Position numbers and translations under genes: made by a program. Below the pieces are notes generated by a model. That model was not told where the DNA came from. It searched no databases and saw only the letters and a program-made list of their open reading frames with translations. From Oscillospiraceae bacterium (GTDB taxonomy: Bacteria > Bacillota > Clostridia > Oscillospirales > Oscillospiraceae): a stretch of DNA of 27,952 nucleotides. Location: positions 1 to 27,952 of the forward strand of contig JAITQY010000022.1 in NCBI GenBank assembly GCA_031288675.1, written 5' to 3'. This document shows positions 1 through 7,066 of the stretch, piece after piece; the stretch's first letter is position 1; every line of letters starts with the position of its first letter.

Positions 1-189
1 TTCCTGTGTGCCGAAGGCTGCGCAATTCAAAGCGATAAGGATTTCGGGATTCCGGAGGCGCTAAGCGTATTGTTTGACACCCCGGGAAAATACGCCGAAA
101 CCGTCGCCGCGCTGAAAAGGGTCGCTAAACCGGACTGCGCGGAGAAAATCGCGGACTTCGCTATTGACATAGCCGTGAAAAAGGAGTAG
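1..189 (+). CDS. C-terminal end of a probable GT28-type glycosyltransferase (partial)
   Basis: The first 62 codons are an open frame that ends in TAG and has no start inside the window, so only the C-terminus of a longer protein is visible. The visible part has a GIPEAL stretch, then a helix of the type L-DTPGKYAETVAALKRVAKP, then AEKIADFAIDIAV. This resembles the last two helices of MurG/MGDG-synthase-like (GT28) glycosyltransferases, where a short 'L..dp..l..m...a..l..P.aa..I.d.i' pattern closes the second Rossmann domain. No catalytic residues are visible, so the family call is a guess from pattern. Such enzymes would add sugars to membrane lipids or wall precursors. It is followed by a hairpin repeat and then the phosphofructokinase gene. 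Confidence 0.4.
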   Translation, partial: FLCAEGCAIQSDKDFGIPEALSVLFDTPGKYAETVAALKRVAKPDCAEKIADFAIDIAVKKE

Positions 190-196
190 TATACTT

Positions 197-268
197 AACA
201 AGTAACAATGAACAGTTAACAATGGACGAACAATCAATTTAATTGTTCTTTGTTCATTGTTACTTGTT
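197..268. repeat. 72-bp hairpin-forming inverted repeat
   Basis: An 18-bp perfect inverted repeat has its left arm at 197-214 (AACAAGTAACAATGAACA) and its right arm at 251-268. Nested inside are shorter arms GAACAAT (228-234) and ATTGTTC (242-248). The element lies just after a stop codon and 12 bases before the GGAGG of the next gene. It is AT-rich, and its right arm is followed by a U-rich but interrupted tract. It could be a weak terminator or a small REP/MITE-like element. The arms are perfect; the function is inference. Confidence 0.75.
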
Positions 269-292
269 TATTATTGGTATGGAGGTATCACA

Positions 293-1534
293 ATGAAAGG
301 CAGTTGTATAATCGGACAATCGGGCGGTCCGACCGCCGTTATTAACGCCAGTCTCTACGGCGCCGTCAAGGCGGCTATGGAAAGCGGACAAATCACGCGC
401 GTACTCGGCGCGAGGCACGGAATCAAGGGCGTTCTGAACGACGACCTTATTGACCTTAACAAAGAAGATGCGGAGCAAATCGAACTTCTGCCGTTTACGC
501 CGTCCTCTGCGCTCGGCAGCTGCCGTTACAAACTGAAAGACCCGGACAGCAACTCCGCGGAATTTGAGAAGCTGCTGGAGATCTTCAAAAAGTATGACGT
601 CCGCTATTTCTTCTACATAGGCGGCAACGACAGTATGGATACGTGCGAAAAGGTCAGCCGGTATATGGATAAAGCCGGCTATGAGTGCCGCGTCGTCGGT
701 ATCCCTAAAACCATTGACAACGACCTCGCCGGAACCGACCATTGCCCTGGTTACGGCAGCGCGGCAAAGTTTATCGCCGTCAGTATGATGGAGATATACA
801 AAGACTGCCGGGTTTATGACAAGCGAACTATTACGATTGTAGAGATTATGGGACGGAACGCCGGCTGGCTTACCGCCTCTGCCGCTCTTGCAAGTAAATT
901 CGGCGATGGTCCTGATTTGATTTATCTGCCGGAAACTGATTTCGACCTTAGCGCGTTTCTTGACCGCGCGGTTGCGGAGTACGAAAAACAGGGCGGTTTA
1001 CTTGTCGCCGTCAGCGAGGGCGTTCACAACGCTAAAGGGCAGCTTATCGTTGAGGAATCGCTCGAGACAGGCGACGGCTTTGTCGACGCGTTCGGTCATG
1101 TTCAGCTCGGCGGAGTCGCTTCCCTGCTCGCTTCCAAGCTGCAGAAGCGCACGGACGCTAAAGTACGCGCTATTGAGCTTTCTCTGCTCCAGCGCTGTGC
1201 GGCTCACAACGCGAGCCTAACGGATATTACCGAAGCGCAAAACGCCGGCGCGGCGGCGGTCAAAGCCGCTTTAGACGGCTTTACAGGTAAGATGATCGGC
1301 TTGGAACGCTGCGTTAACGCGGAAGGCGGCTACGCCAGCCGCACGATTATGATTGACCTCTCTTCCTGCGCCAATGCGGAACGAACTGTTCCTCAGGAGT
1401 GGATTACGGACGGCGGTATAACCGATGAATTTATTGATTACGTTCTTCCTCTTATTCAGGGTTCTCCGGAGCGTCCGATAGAGAACGGACTTCCTAAATT
1501 CACAAAATTCAGGAATATAAAAGCGCAGATATAA
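293..1534 (+). CDS. pfp: Diphosphate-dependent 6-phosphofructokinase
   Basis: This cytoplasmic glycolytic enzyme phosphorylates fructose 6-phosphate. It is a PFK-family protein of 413 residues with the N-terminal GGPTAVIN loop (11-18), a GGND motif (110-113), PKTIDND (138-144) and MGRNAGW (186-192). In ATP-dependent PFKs the corresponding positions read GGDG and PGTIDND. Asp113 and Lys139 here are the residues known to mark use of pyrophosphate, which makes the reaction reversible. The start at ATG 293 is chosen because GGAGG at 281-285 is correctly spaced; an earlier in-frame start at 257 would add a hydrophobic stretch overlapping the upstream repeat and has no such site. The gene stands alone, before hicAB. 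PPi dependence is inferred from the two residues. Confidence 0.93.
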   Translation: MKGSCIIGQSGGPTAVINASLYGAVKAAMESGQITRVLGARHGIKGVLNDDLIDLNKEDAEQIELLPFTPSSALGSCRYKLKDPDSNSAEFEKLLEIFKKYDVRYFFYIGGNDSMDTCEKVSRYMDKAGYECRVVGIPKTIDNDLAGTDHCPGYGSAAKFIAVSMMEIYKDCRVYDKRTITIVEIMGRNAGWLTASAALASKFGDGPDLIYLPETDFDLSAFLDRAVAEYEKQGGLLVAVSEGVHNAKGQLIVEESLETGDGFVDAFGHVQLGGVASLLASKLQKRTDAKVRAIELSLLQRCAAHNASLTDITEAQNAGAAAVKAALDGFTGKMIGLERCVNAEGGYASRTIMIDLSSCANAERTVPQEWITDGGITDEFIDYVLPLIQGSPERPIENGLPKFTKFRNIKAQI

Positions 1535-1540
1535 AAACAC

Positions 1541-1569
1541 TTGACACGTATGAAAATACGTGTCATAAT
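1541..1569 (+). promoter_or_regulatory. hicAB promoter with embedded palindromic operator
   Basis: A -35 box TTGACA (1541-1546) is followed by a 17-base spacer and a -10 box CATAAT (1564-1569). A perfect palindrome with arms GACACGTAT (1543-1551) and ATACGTGTC (1556-1564) around a GAAA centre fills the spacer and touches both boxes. A repressor bound here would block RNA polymerase. HicB antitoxins are known to repress their own promoters through a C-terminal DNA-binding domain, so HicB, alone or with HicA, is the likely ligand. Confidence 0.85.
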
Positions 1570-1591
1570 ATTATTAAAGGATACTCAAACA

Positions 1592-1789
1592 GTGAAAAGC
1601 TATTCCTCCCGGGAAGTCATAAAAATACTCACAGCAGACGGGTGGTATGAGGTCGCCTGTGACGGTGACCATCATCAGTTTAAGCATCCGGTCAAACCGG
1701 GAAAAGTGACTGTGACACATCCCAAAAACACTATACCTATAGGAACGCTTGGAAGTATAAGCCGGCAAGCGGGTGTAAAATTCAAATAA
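1592..1789 (+). CDS. hicA: HicA-family mRNA interferase toxin
   Basis: A 65-residue protein of the HicA (YcfA-like) family, small toxins with a double-stranded-RNA-binding-like fold that cleave mRNA. The diagnostic parts are SSREVIKIL near the N-terminus, the core GDHHQFKHP containing the catalytic histidine, and the C-terminal HPKNTIPIGTLGSI followed by a short tail. The GTG at 1592 is taken as the start because the mapped -10 box ends at 1569, so the earlier in-frame TTG at 1541 would lie upstream of the transcript and is itself the -35 box. An AAAGGA (1576-1581) precedes the GTG. HicB follows after 11 bases. The toxin-first order is typical of hicAB loci. Toxicity in this host is not shown by sequence alone. 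Confidence 0.88.
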   Translation: MKSYSSREVIKILTADGWYEVACDGDHHQFKHPVKPGKVTVTHPKNTIPIGTLGSISRQAGVKFK

Positions 1790-1800
1790 GAGGAAATATA

Positions 1801-2202
1801 ATGAAAGACGTTTATATCTATCCGGCTATCCTATCATACGCAAAAGACGGAATTTCTATAGAATTCCCTGATTTTCCAGGATGCCTGCCGTGTGCAGATA
1901 CAACGGAAGAAGCTGTCAAAAACGCTCGTGAAGCGTTAAGTCTGCATATTTGGGGAATGGAGCGGGACGGAGATACCATTCCTGCTCCGGCTAAAATCAC
2001 GGAGCTTAATTGCGGTAAAAATGAGATTTCTTTGCTCGTTGAGATTTTCATGCCGTCTGTGCGCGAACGGTTAAATAACCGCTATATAAAGAAAACCCTC
2101 ACAATTCCGCAATGGCTGAATATAGAAGCGGAACGCGCGGGTGTAAATTTCTCTCAAGTTCTTCAAAACGGACTTAAAGAATATCTGCACATCAATAAAT
2201 AA
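1801..2202 (+). CDS. hicB: HicB-family antitoxin
   Basis: A 133-residue protein with two parts. Residues 1 to about 70 form the HicB partial RNase-H-like fold, with the family pattern of an N-terminal YPAIL strand, then GISIEFPDFPGC and ADTTEEAVKNAREAL. The last 35 residues (LTIPQWLNIEAERAG, SQVLQNGLKEYL) look like a ribbon-helix-helix DNA-binding domain. It neutralises HicA by binding it and probably represses the palindromic promoter upstream. AGAGGAAA a few bases before the ATG gives a good ribosome site. It is co-transcribed with hicA. The RHH rather than HTH assignment of the tail is inferred from the short strand followed by two helices. Confidence 0.9.
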   Translation: MKDVYIYPAILSYAKDGISIEFPDFPGCLPCADTTEEAVKNAREALSLHIWGMERDGDTIPAPAKITELNCGKNEISLLVEIFMPSVRERLNNRYIKKTLTIPQWLNIEAERAGVNFSQVLQNGLKEYLHINK

Positions 2203-2209
2203 CCACATT

Positions 2210-2710
2210 ATGTTATCAACAATTTTCCCGGGAAATGTTAATATCCGCACCGCGCTTCCAACCGATTTTCCTTCAACGGTACGGATTTGGCAGGAGGCTT
2301 TCGGCGGCGGCGGAGAAGCGGCAGCATTCCTGCGGGAGTATTACACTCCGGCGGGCGCGGTTGTTGCGGAGCTTAACGGCGCGGTGATTGCGGCGGCGTA
2401 TCTTGTATTCGGCGCGCGTGTCCTTGACAACGCCGGAAACGCCCGAAGCTGTCCTTATCTATACGCCGTTGCGGTAGACAAGCGTTTCCGCGGATACGGT
2501 TACGGGAAAGCCATCGTCAGTTTTGCCGTACGTCAGGCATTTCAGCTTGGGTATGATTGTATCTTTACCTGTCCGGAGCGCCCTGAACTTTTCAGCTATT
2601 ACAGGGCTTTAGGTTTCACGCAGAAGATTTCCGTTAAAAAGCGGCTGTTCCTGCCCGCTAAATGGCGGGAGAGTATCTGGACATTAGAACGGGGGCTTTT
2701 GCTCGGCTAA
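2210..2710 (+). CDS. GNAT-family N-acetyltransferase
   Basis: A 166-residue single-domain acetyltransferase using acetyl-CoA; the substrate is unknown. The N-terminal strand NVNIRTALPTDF begins the GNAT fold. The AVAVDKRFRGYGYGKAIV segment is motif A, with the R-x-x-G-x-G pyrophosphate-binding loop (RGYGYG), and SYYRALGFT is the usual motif B end. No clear Shine-Dalgarno sequence precedes ATG 2210, which lies 7 bases after hicB, so it may be translated by coupling with hicB or from a weak site. It could be a cargo gene of the toxin-antitoxin locus or an unrelated neighbour. It ends 179 bases before dnaA. Confidence 0.85.
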   Translation: MLSTIFPGNVNIRTALPTDFPSTVRIWQEAFGGGGEAAAFLREYYTPAGAVVAELNGAVIAAAYLVFGARVLDNAGNARSCPYLYAVAVDKRFRGYGYGKAIVSFAVRQAFQLGYDCIFTCPERPELFSYYRALGFTQKISVKKRLFLPAKWRESIWTLERGLLLG

Positions 2711-2764
2711 GTGGGTTACTCGGGCAAATTTAAGCGTTCGCCCTTAAAAATTTACATAAAGTAC

Positions 2765-2793
2765 TTGCAATTTCGCTTTGGTTGTGGTATAGT
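2765..2793 (+). promoter_or_regulatory. dnaA promoter
   Basis: TTGCAA (2765-2770), a 17-base spacer and TATAGT (2788-2793) form a good sigma-A-type promoter. The transcript would carry a leader of about 90 bases before the TTG start of dnaA. The end of the spacer (TTGTGG) is the same as in the promoter of the SLH gene at 22111-22139. No convincing DnaA box (TTATCCACA type) is present in this leader, so DnaA autoregulation through this region is not evident. Confidence 0.75.
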
Positions 2794-2889
2794 ATGAGGG
2801 TATGGTAAACAGATTGCAGAAATACAGTTTCCTGCCTGTTTGCCAGACTCTAACTTTTTATTTTCTCACAAAGAACGGAGGTCGCTTTA

Positions 2890-4296
2890 TTGAATTCTTC
2901 TCAAATGCCCGAGACTTCAAAATCTGAATTTTGGGAGCTTATACTCAGGCTTTTAACAGAAGACCAAGGCGTTAGTCAGGCGGCCGTTGACGCTTGGCTG
3001 AAAGACTGTAAAGTAATCTCTATCGACGATGATAACGTTGTGATTTACCGGGACGATAAATGGAAGCGCGACGTCATCGAAAAAACTTACGGCAAAAAAA
3101 TCACAGCCGTTCTGCAGCAACTGCTTGATGAAAACACTTCACCCAAGTTTATATGCGAAGAAGATCAGATAGTTGCGGTCAATTCAGGACAAAAAACTAA
3201 CCCTAACTTCAGCAATGATAAATACAGCTTCAGTAACTTTATTGTCGGCCGCTCCAATGAGATGGCATACAGCGCCGCCCGGGCGGTCGCAAACGGCAAC
3301 GGAGAAAAATATAATCCTCTGTTCATCTACGGAAATCCCGGTCTCGGCAAAACGCATCTTTTATACGCCGTTGCTCACGAAATCAAAAAAAGCGCTCCGG
3401 CAGCGCACATTATCTATATCAAAGCTGAAAGTTATATGAACGAGCTTATTAACTCAATCTATAACAAAACCATGACTTCGTTCCGCGAAAAATACCGCAA
3501 CTGTGACGTCCTGCTTATTGACGACATCCAATTTATCGCCGGCAAAGATCAAACTCAGGACGAGTTCTTCCACACTTTCAACAGCCTGCACGAATCCGGC
3601 AAACAGATTGTTTTAACTTCCGACCGACCGCCGCGCGATATTCTCCGTTTAGAGGACAGGCTTAAATCCCGCTTTGAATGGGGTCTGATGACGATAATCA
3701 ATCCGCCGGATTTGGAAACGCGTATCGCAATAGTCAACAGTAAGGCGTCCTCTCTCGGAATCTATGTTCCGCCGGAAATCGCTTACTATATCGCCGAAAA
3801 CATAACCTCTAACGTAAGAATGATCGAGGGTGTTCTTAACCGCATAACAGTCTACAAAGAGCTTCTCAAACCTGGCGATGAACTTAATATAGACAGCGTT
3901 ATCGAAATCACAAGCGACCTTATCTCCAAAGAAAAGGAATGTTCGCCGCAGCAAGTGATTGAGCGCGTTTCGAAATATTTCCTAATTGAAGCCACTGCTA
4001 TGCTTGGTAAAAGCCGTGATAAAACCACCGCGCGCGCGCGTCAGCTCGCTATGTACCTTATCCGCGAACTTACTGACCTGACGCTTGACGATATAGGCAA
4101 ACTGTTCGGACGCGATCACAGCACGGTTATTCACGCGTTAAAGAAAATCGAAGACGAAAAAGACGTTAACAGTGAAATTTCAGACGCCATCCGCGACGTA
4201 CAAGCAAACATCCGTGAAACCAATGAAGCAAAAATAACAAGCGAGAATATAGACTCGCGCAGCGAATGGGCAGGTATCCCCATAGATAACTTGTAA
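2890..4296 (+). CDS. dnaA: Chromosomal replication initiator DnaA
   Basis: DnaA binds 9-bp boxes at oriC, oligomerises with ATP and opens the origin. The 468-residue protein has domain I (about 1-85), a short linker, the AAA+ domain with Walker A GNPGLGKT (148-155) and Walker B LLIDD (208-212), and domain IV with the box-recognition signature GRDHSTVIHA (407-416). The length is normal. The start is a TTG at 2890, preceded at 8 bases by GGAGG (2877-2881); the next in-frame ATG (2905) is too far from that site. It has its own promoter and is followed by the origin and dnaN. The last 40 residues beyond domain IV (QANIRETNEAKIT onward) form a modest extension. Confidence 0.98.
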   Translation: MNSSQMPETSKSEFWELILRLLTEDQGVSQAAVDAWLKDCKVISIDDDNVVIYRDDKWKRDVIEKTYGKKITAVLQQLLDENTSPKFICEEDQIVAVNSGQKTNPNFSNDKYSFSNFIVGRSNEMAYSAARAVANGNGEKYNPLFIYGNPGLGKTHLLYAVAHEIKKSAPAAHIIYIKAESYMNELINSIYNKTMTSFREKYRNCDVLLIDDIQFIAGKDQTQDEFFHTFNSLHESGKQIVLTSDRPPRDILRLEDRLKSRFEWGLMTIINPPDLETRIAIVNSKASSLGIYVPPEIAYYIAENITSNVRMIEGVLNRITVYKELLKPGDELNIDSVIEITSDLISKEKECSPQQVIERVSKYFLIEATAMLGKSRDKTTARARQLAMYLIRELTDLTLDDIGKLFGRDHSTVIHALKKIEDEKDVNSEISDAIRDVQANIRETNEAKITSENIDSRSEWAGIPIDNL

Positions 4297-4330
4297 TATA
4301 TTAGTAAATAATTGTAAATCATTTTTTCAG

Positions 4331-4518
4331 GTTATCAACATTATCAACATATAGTTATCAACATTATCAACAAGACATCAAGTATACCTGAAAAGTTGTC
4401 AACTTTTCAACAAAGTTATCAACATCGACTTTCCCTTATTTTTCGACCACCGCTGAACTTATCCACTTTTTTGATGCCCTACTACTACTACTATATCTAT
4501 ATAATATATTATTATATG
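4331..4518 (+). other. oriC: Chromosomal origin of replication (oriC)
   Basis: The 262-base gap between dnaA and dnaN holds many DnaA boxes in one orientation. TTATCAACA occurs at 4332-4340, 4341-4349, 4355-4363, 4364-4372 and 4416-4424, with TTTTCAACA at 4404-4412 and TTATCCACT at 4459-4467. The first four are two directly abutting pairs, giving a 19-base direct repeat (4331-4349 and 4354-4372). A 9-bp-arm palindrome (4390-4408) centres on a divergent box, TTGTCAACT. CTA trios and an AT-rich tract follow. This is the standard layout of an origin on the dnaN side of dnaA. Confidence 0.93.
4459..4518 (+). promoter_or_regulatory. Origin unwinding unit: DnaA box, DnaA-trios and AT-rich element
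   Basis: The consensus-like box TTATCCACT (4459-4467) is followed by TTTTTGATGCC, then five perfect CTA triplets (4479-4493), then an AT-only or nearly AT-only tract (4494-4517). In Bacillus subtilis a DnaA box, a short GC-rich spacer and repeated trios (5'-TAG on the opposite strand) load DnaA onto one strand beside the melting region. The order and orientation here are the same, pointing toward dnaN. The five trios are uninterrupted, which is a very regular version of the element. Confidence 0.85.
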
Positions 4519-4558
4519 AGCGAGAAGAAATTTTTATTCTTTATTCCGGAGGGTTAAA

Positions 4559-5683
4559 ATGAAATTTTATTGCGACAAATCAGAGCTACTGTCAGCTATA
4601 CGCATAGCTGGCAGAGCAGTAGCGCAAAAGAGTACTATACCGGCGTTAGAGGGCTTACTTCTGCAAGCTCAGAATACTAAACTTGTTATCACCGGATATG
4701 ACTTAAAGACAGGTATTCGTACAGAAGTAGACGCTGAAGTTGAAGAATCAGGTTCTGTAGTACTTAACAGTAAATTGTTCACGGAAGTTATTAACGCCAT
4801 GCCGTCGGACAGACTGTCAATAATCGGGGAAGATATGAATATAAAAATTTCCTGCTTCTCCTCAGAGTTCGAGATTCTGTCAAGTCCGGCTGAGGACTTT
4901 CCGGAACTGCCGTCAATTGATGCGGAAGATCAGATTCGTGTTCCTCGCGGAATGCTAAAGAATATGATTTCACAAACAGTATTCGCGGTAAGCGATAATG
5001 AAAGTAAGCCTATACACACGGGATCGTTATTTGAACTTGTGAACGGCGAGTTGTCCGTGATAAGCGTAGACGGATACCGCTTAGCGCTCAGGCGTGAGGA
5101 CGTGGGACAGTTTAATAAAGTAAGCGATATTATTCAGAAATTTGTAGTACCGGGCAAGACTCTTAACGAAATCGAAAAAATATGCCCCGACGATGAGGAA
5201 CTTGCGGCGGTTACGGTTGGTAGCCGATATATTCTGTTCCGCGTAGGCGCGACGGAGATAATAAGCCGTAGGCTTGAGGGTGAATTCCTTGACTATAAAC
5301 GCGCGATACCAAAGGAGCAGAAATATACTCTGTTTGCGGAGCGCAGGGCATTGCTTACGGCGGTTGACCGCGTATCTTTAATCATTGACGATACGCTGAA
5401 ATCTCCGTTACGGATGACAGTCGGCGACGGTATCGTAAAAATGCGTGCTGTGACAACGGTCGGAAAAGCGTCTGACGAATGCCTTATTAAAGGCGACGGA
5501 GAAAACTTAGAGATAGGGTTTAATAACCGTTATATGCTTGACGCGCTTAAAGCGGCGCCGTCTGACGAGCTTAAAATATTCTTTAATACGGCGGTCAATC
5601 CTTGCATTATGGTTCCGGCAGACGATGAACAGGATAACTTCCTGTATATGGTTCTTCCGGTAAGACTTACGACGGCAAGTTAA
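4559..5683 (+). CDS. dnaN: DNA polymerase III beta subunit (sliding clamp)
   Basis: The dimeric ring clamp that tethers DNA polymerase III and repair proteins to DNA. The 374-residue product has the three-domain clamp length. Family features include the N-terminal KSELLSAIRIAGRAVAQKSTIPALEGLLL, the domain-1/2 boundary FPELPSID, and the C-terminal pocket-forming VLPVRL near the end. GGAGGG (4548-4553) precedes ATG 4559. It lies immediately after oriC and is followed after 14 bases by the S4-domain gene, so the dnaN-yaaA-recF-gyrB genes are probably one transcript. No promoter was resolved with confidence in the AT-rich region upstream, because origin sequences obscure it. Confidence 0.98.
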   Translation: MKFYCDKSELLSAIRIAGRAVAQKSTIPALEGLLLQAQNTKLVITGYDLKTGIRTEVDAEVEESGSVVLNSKLFTEVINAMPSDRLSIIGEDMNIKISCFSSEFEILSSPAEDFPELPSIDAEDQIRVPRGMLKNMISQTVFAVSDNESKPIHTGSLFELVNGELSVISVDGYRLALRREDVGQFNKVSDIIQKFVVPGKTLNEIEKICPDDEELAAVTVGSRYILFRVGATEIISRRLEGEFLDYKRAIPKEQKYTLFAERRALLTAVDRVSLIIDDTLKSPLRMTVGDGIVKMRAVTTVGKASDECLIKGDGENLEIGFNNRYMLDALKAAPSDELKIFFNTAVNPCIMVPADDEQDNFLYMVLPVRLTTAS

Positions 5684-5697
5684 GCAGGAGGATGATT

Positions 5698-5934
5698 ATG
5701 CAGACAACACAAACGGAGAAATCAGAAACGAGCATTAAAATCTATACAGAGTTCATAAAACTTGACAGCGCGCTTAAATATGCGGGGGTTGCAATGACCG
5801 GCGGTGAGGCAAAAGCCATCATCAGTAACGGAAACGTAAAAGTAAACGGTAATGTTTGTATCCAGCGCGGAAAAAAGATTTATCCAGGTGATGTGATAAA
5901 TTTTCAGGGCGCGGAGTTTATCGTTAAAAATTGA
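5698..5934 (+). CDS. yaaA: S4-domain RNA-binding protein YaaA
   Basis: A 78-residue protein made almost entirely of an S4 RNA-binding fold: FIKLDSALKYAGVAMTGGEA, then AKAIISNGNVKVNG, then GKKIYPGDVI. Small S4 proteins between dnaN and recF are conserved in Firmicutes and are thought to act with ribosomal RNA or the ribosome. Two ATGs are possible. The start at 5698 is chosen because AGGAGG (5686-5691) is 6 bases upstream of it, whereas it directly abuts the ATG at 5692. The gene lies between dnaN and recF, 4 bases from the latter, and probably shares their transcript. Confidence 0.92.
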   Translation: MQTTQTEKSETSIKIYTEFIKLDSALKYAGVAMTGGEAKAIISNGNVKVNGNVCIQRGKKIYPGDVINFQGAEFIVKN

Positions 5935-5938
5935 TTTA

Positions 5939-7066
5939 ATGCAGTTAAAGTCAATAAAACTGACTAATTTCCGCAACTACCGCAATACGGAAACTATGAA
6001 TTTCAGCGCCGGGACGAACATCATCTGCGGTGAAAACGCTCAGGGCAAAACTAATCTTTTAGAGGCTGTTTACTACACTTGCCGCGGACGAAGCTTCCGA
6101 ACCCGTACAGTAAACGACGTAATCCGTTTTCAGGAAGCGGAGGCGGAAATTGACGCCGTTATCGAACAAAACGGAAGACTTCATACGTCGGAAGTAACTC
6201 TTGAACGGAATGACCGCAAACGGATTTACATTGACGGTACGGAACAAAAAACGCTTACGGAGTATCCGTTTCACGCGGTCTTATTTCAGCCGGAAGATTT
6301 AGAGCTCGGACGCGGCGCGGCGGCAATGCGGCGCAGATGGTTAGATACGGTTATCAGCGCGCTTAGACCCCGTTATTCTGACGCTCTGACAGAGCACAGA
6401 AAACTTTATGACAGCAAGCTAAAATTATTAAAAGATATTCGTGAAAATCAGACGCTGATAAAAGTCTTGGAGGACTTTGATATTTTACTCGCAAAGGCGG
6501 ACGCGGTGCTGATACACTACCGCGCTTTGTTTTGCAAGAGGATTGCCCCGCTGATTGCGGAAAATACCGCTATGTTGTCTGGTGAATCCCTTACTGCTGA
6601 ATACCGCGCGGTAACAAGTATCTCTCATCCGGAGGAACTTAAACCATCAGAAATCTGCGTTAAACTTCTTGAACGCCAAAGCGGGCTTCGCGATGCTGAA
6701 CTGGCAAGCGGAAATGTATTATCCGGAGCGCGGAAAGACGACTTTACGATTACACTTAACGAACTCGGCTCAGAGTTTTGGTCACAGGGTCAGGCACGAA
6801 CAGTAGCGGTTGCTATGAAACTTGCCGAGCGTGAATTCCTGAAGCAGGAATCCGGCGAATATCCGATACTTTTGCTTGACGATGTACTCAGCGACCTTGA
6901 CGAGCGGCGTCGTCACGCCGTCCTTAATAAAATCGACAGCGGGCAGACATTCATTACCTGCTGTGACGCAGACGAACTAAACACAAAAAATACAGAGAAC
7001 GGAGAATCGGCAAAGGGCAATGGAAAATGGAGAGTTGAAAATGGAGAAATCCGAGCTGAACAATGA
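5939..7066 (+). CDS. recF: DNA replication and repair protein RecF
   Basis: An SMC-like ATPase that loads RecA at gaps with RecO and RecR. The 375-residue protein has Walker A GENAQGKT (31-38), the ABC-type signature SQGQARTVAVA (282-292) and Walker B/D-loop LLLDDVLSDLD (311-321). The usual GPHRDD motif reads GARKDD (263-268), a variant. There is no good ribosome site within 15 bases of ATG 5939, so translation is probably coupled to yaaA, which ends 4 bases upstream. The C-terminus is stretched by an Asn/Glu/Gly-rich segment (about 346-362) before the family-like end RVENGEI. The last codons overlap the gyrB start, and the overlap is encoded by a purine-rich, repetitive tract. Confidence 0.97.
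   Translation: MQLKSIKLTNFRNYRNTETMNFSAGTNIICGENAQGKTNLLEAVYYTCRGRSFRTRTVNDVIRFQEAEAEIDAVIEQNGRLHTSEVTLERNDRKRIYIDGTEQKTLTEYPFHAVLFQPEDLELGRGAAAMRRRWLDTVISALRPRYSDALTEHRKLYDSKLKLLKDIRENQTLIKVLEDFDILLAKADAVLIHYRALFCKRIAPLIAENTAMLSGESLTAEYRAVTSISHPEELKPSEICVKLLERQSGLRDAELASGNVLSGARKDDFTITLNELGSEFWSQGQARTVAVAMKLAEREFLKQESGEYPILLLDDVLSDLDERRRHAVLNKIDSGQTFITCCDADELNTKNTENGESAKGNGKWRVENGEIRAEQ

Noticed and set aside
260..742. 160-codon - strand frame opposite the phosphofructokinase
   Set aside because: Antisense to a confident gene; no ribosome site or family features.
1541..1591. Upstream start of hicA at TTG 1541
   Set aside because: That TTG is the -35 box of the hicAB promoter, so it cannot be in the transcript.
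2711..2764. Terminator-like fold GGGC...GCCC after the GNAT gene
   Set aside because: The stem is only 4 bp with a long loop; the alternative AAATTTAAG/CTTAAAAATTT pairing needs a bulge.
4331..4372. Short CRISPR-like direct repeats before dnaN
   Set aside because: The repeats are DnaA boxes abutting each other, with no spacers of CRISPR length.
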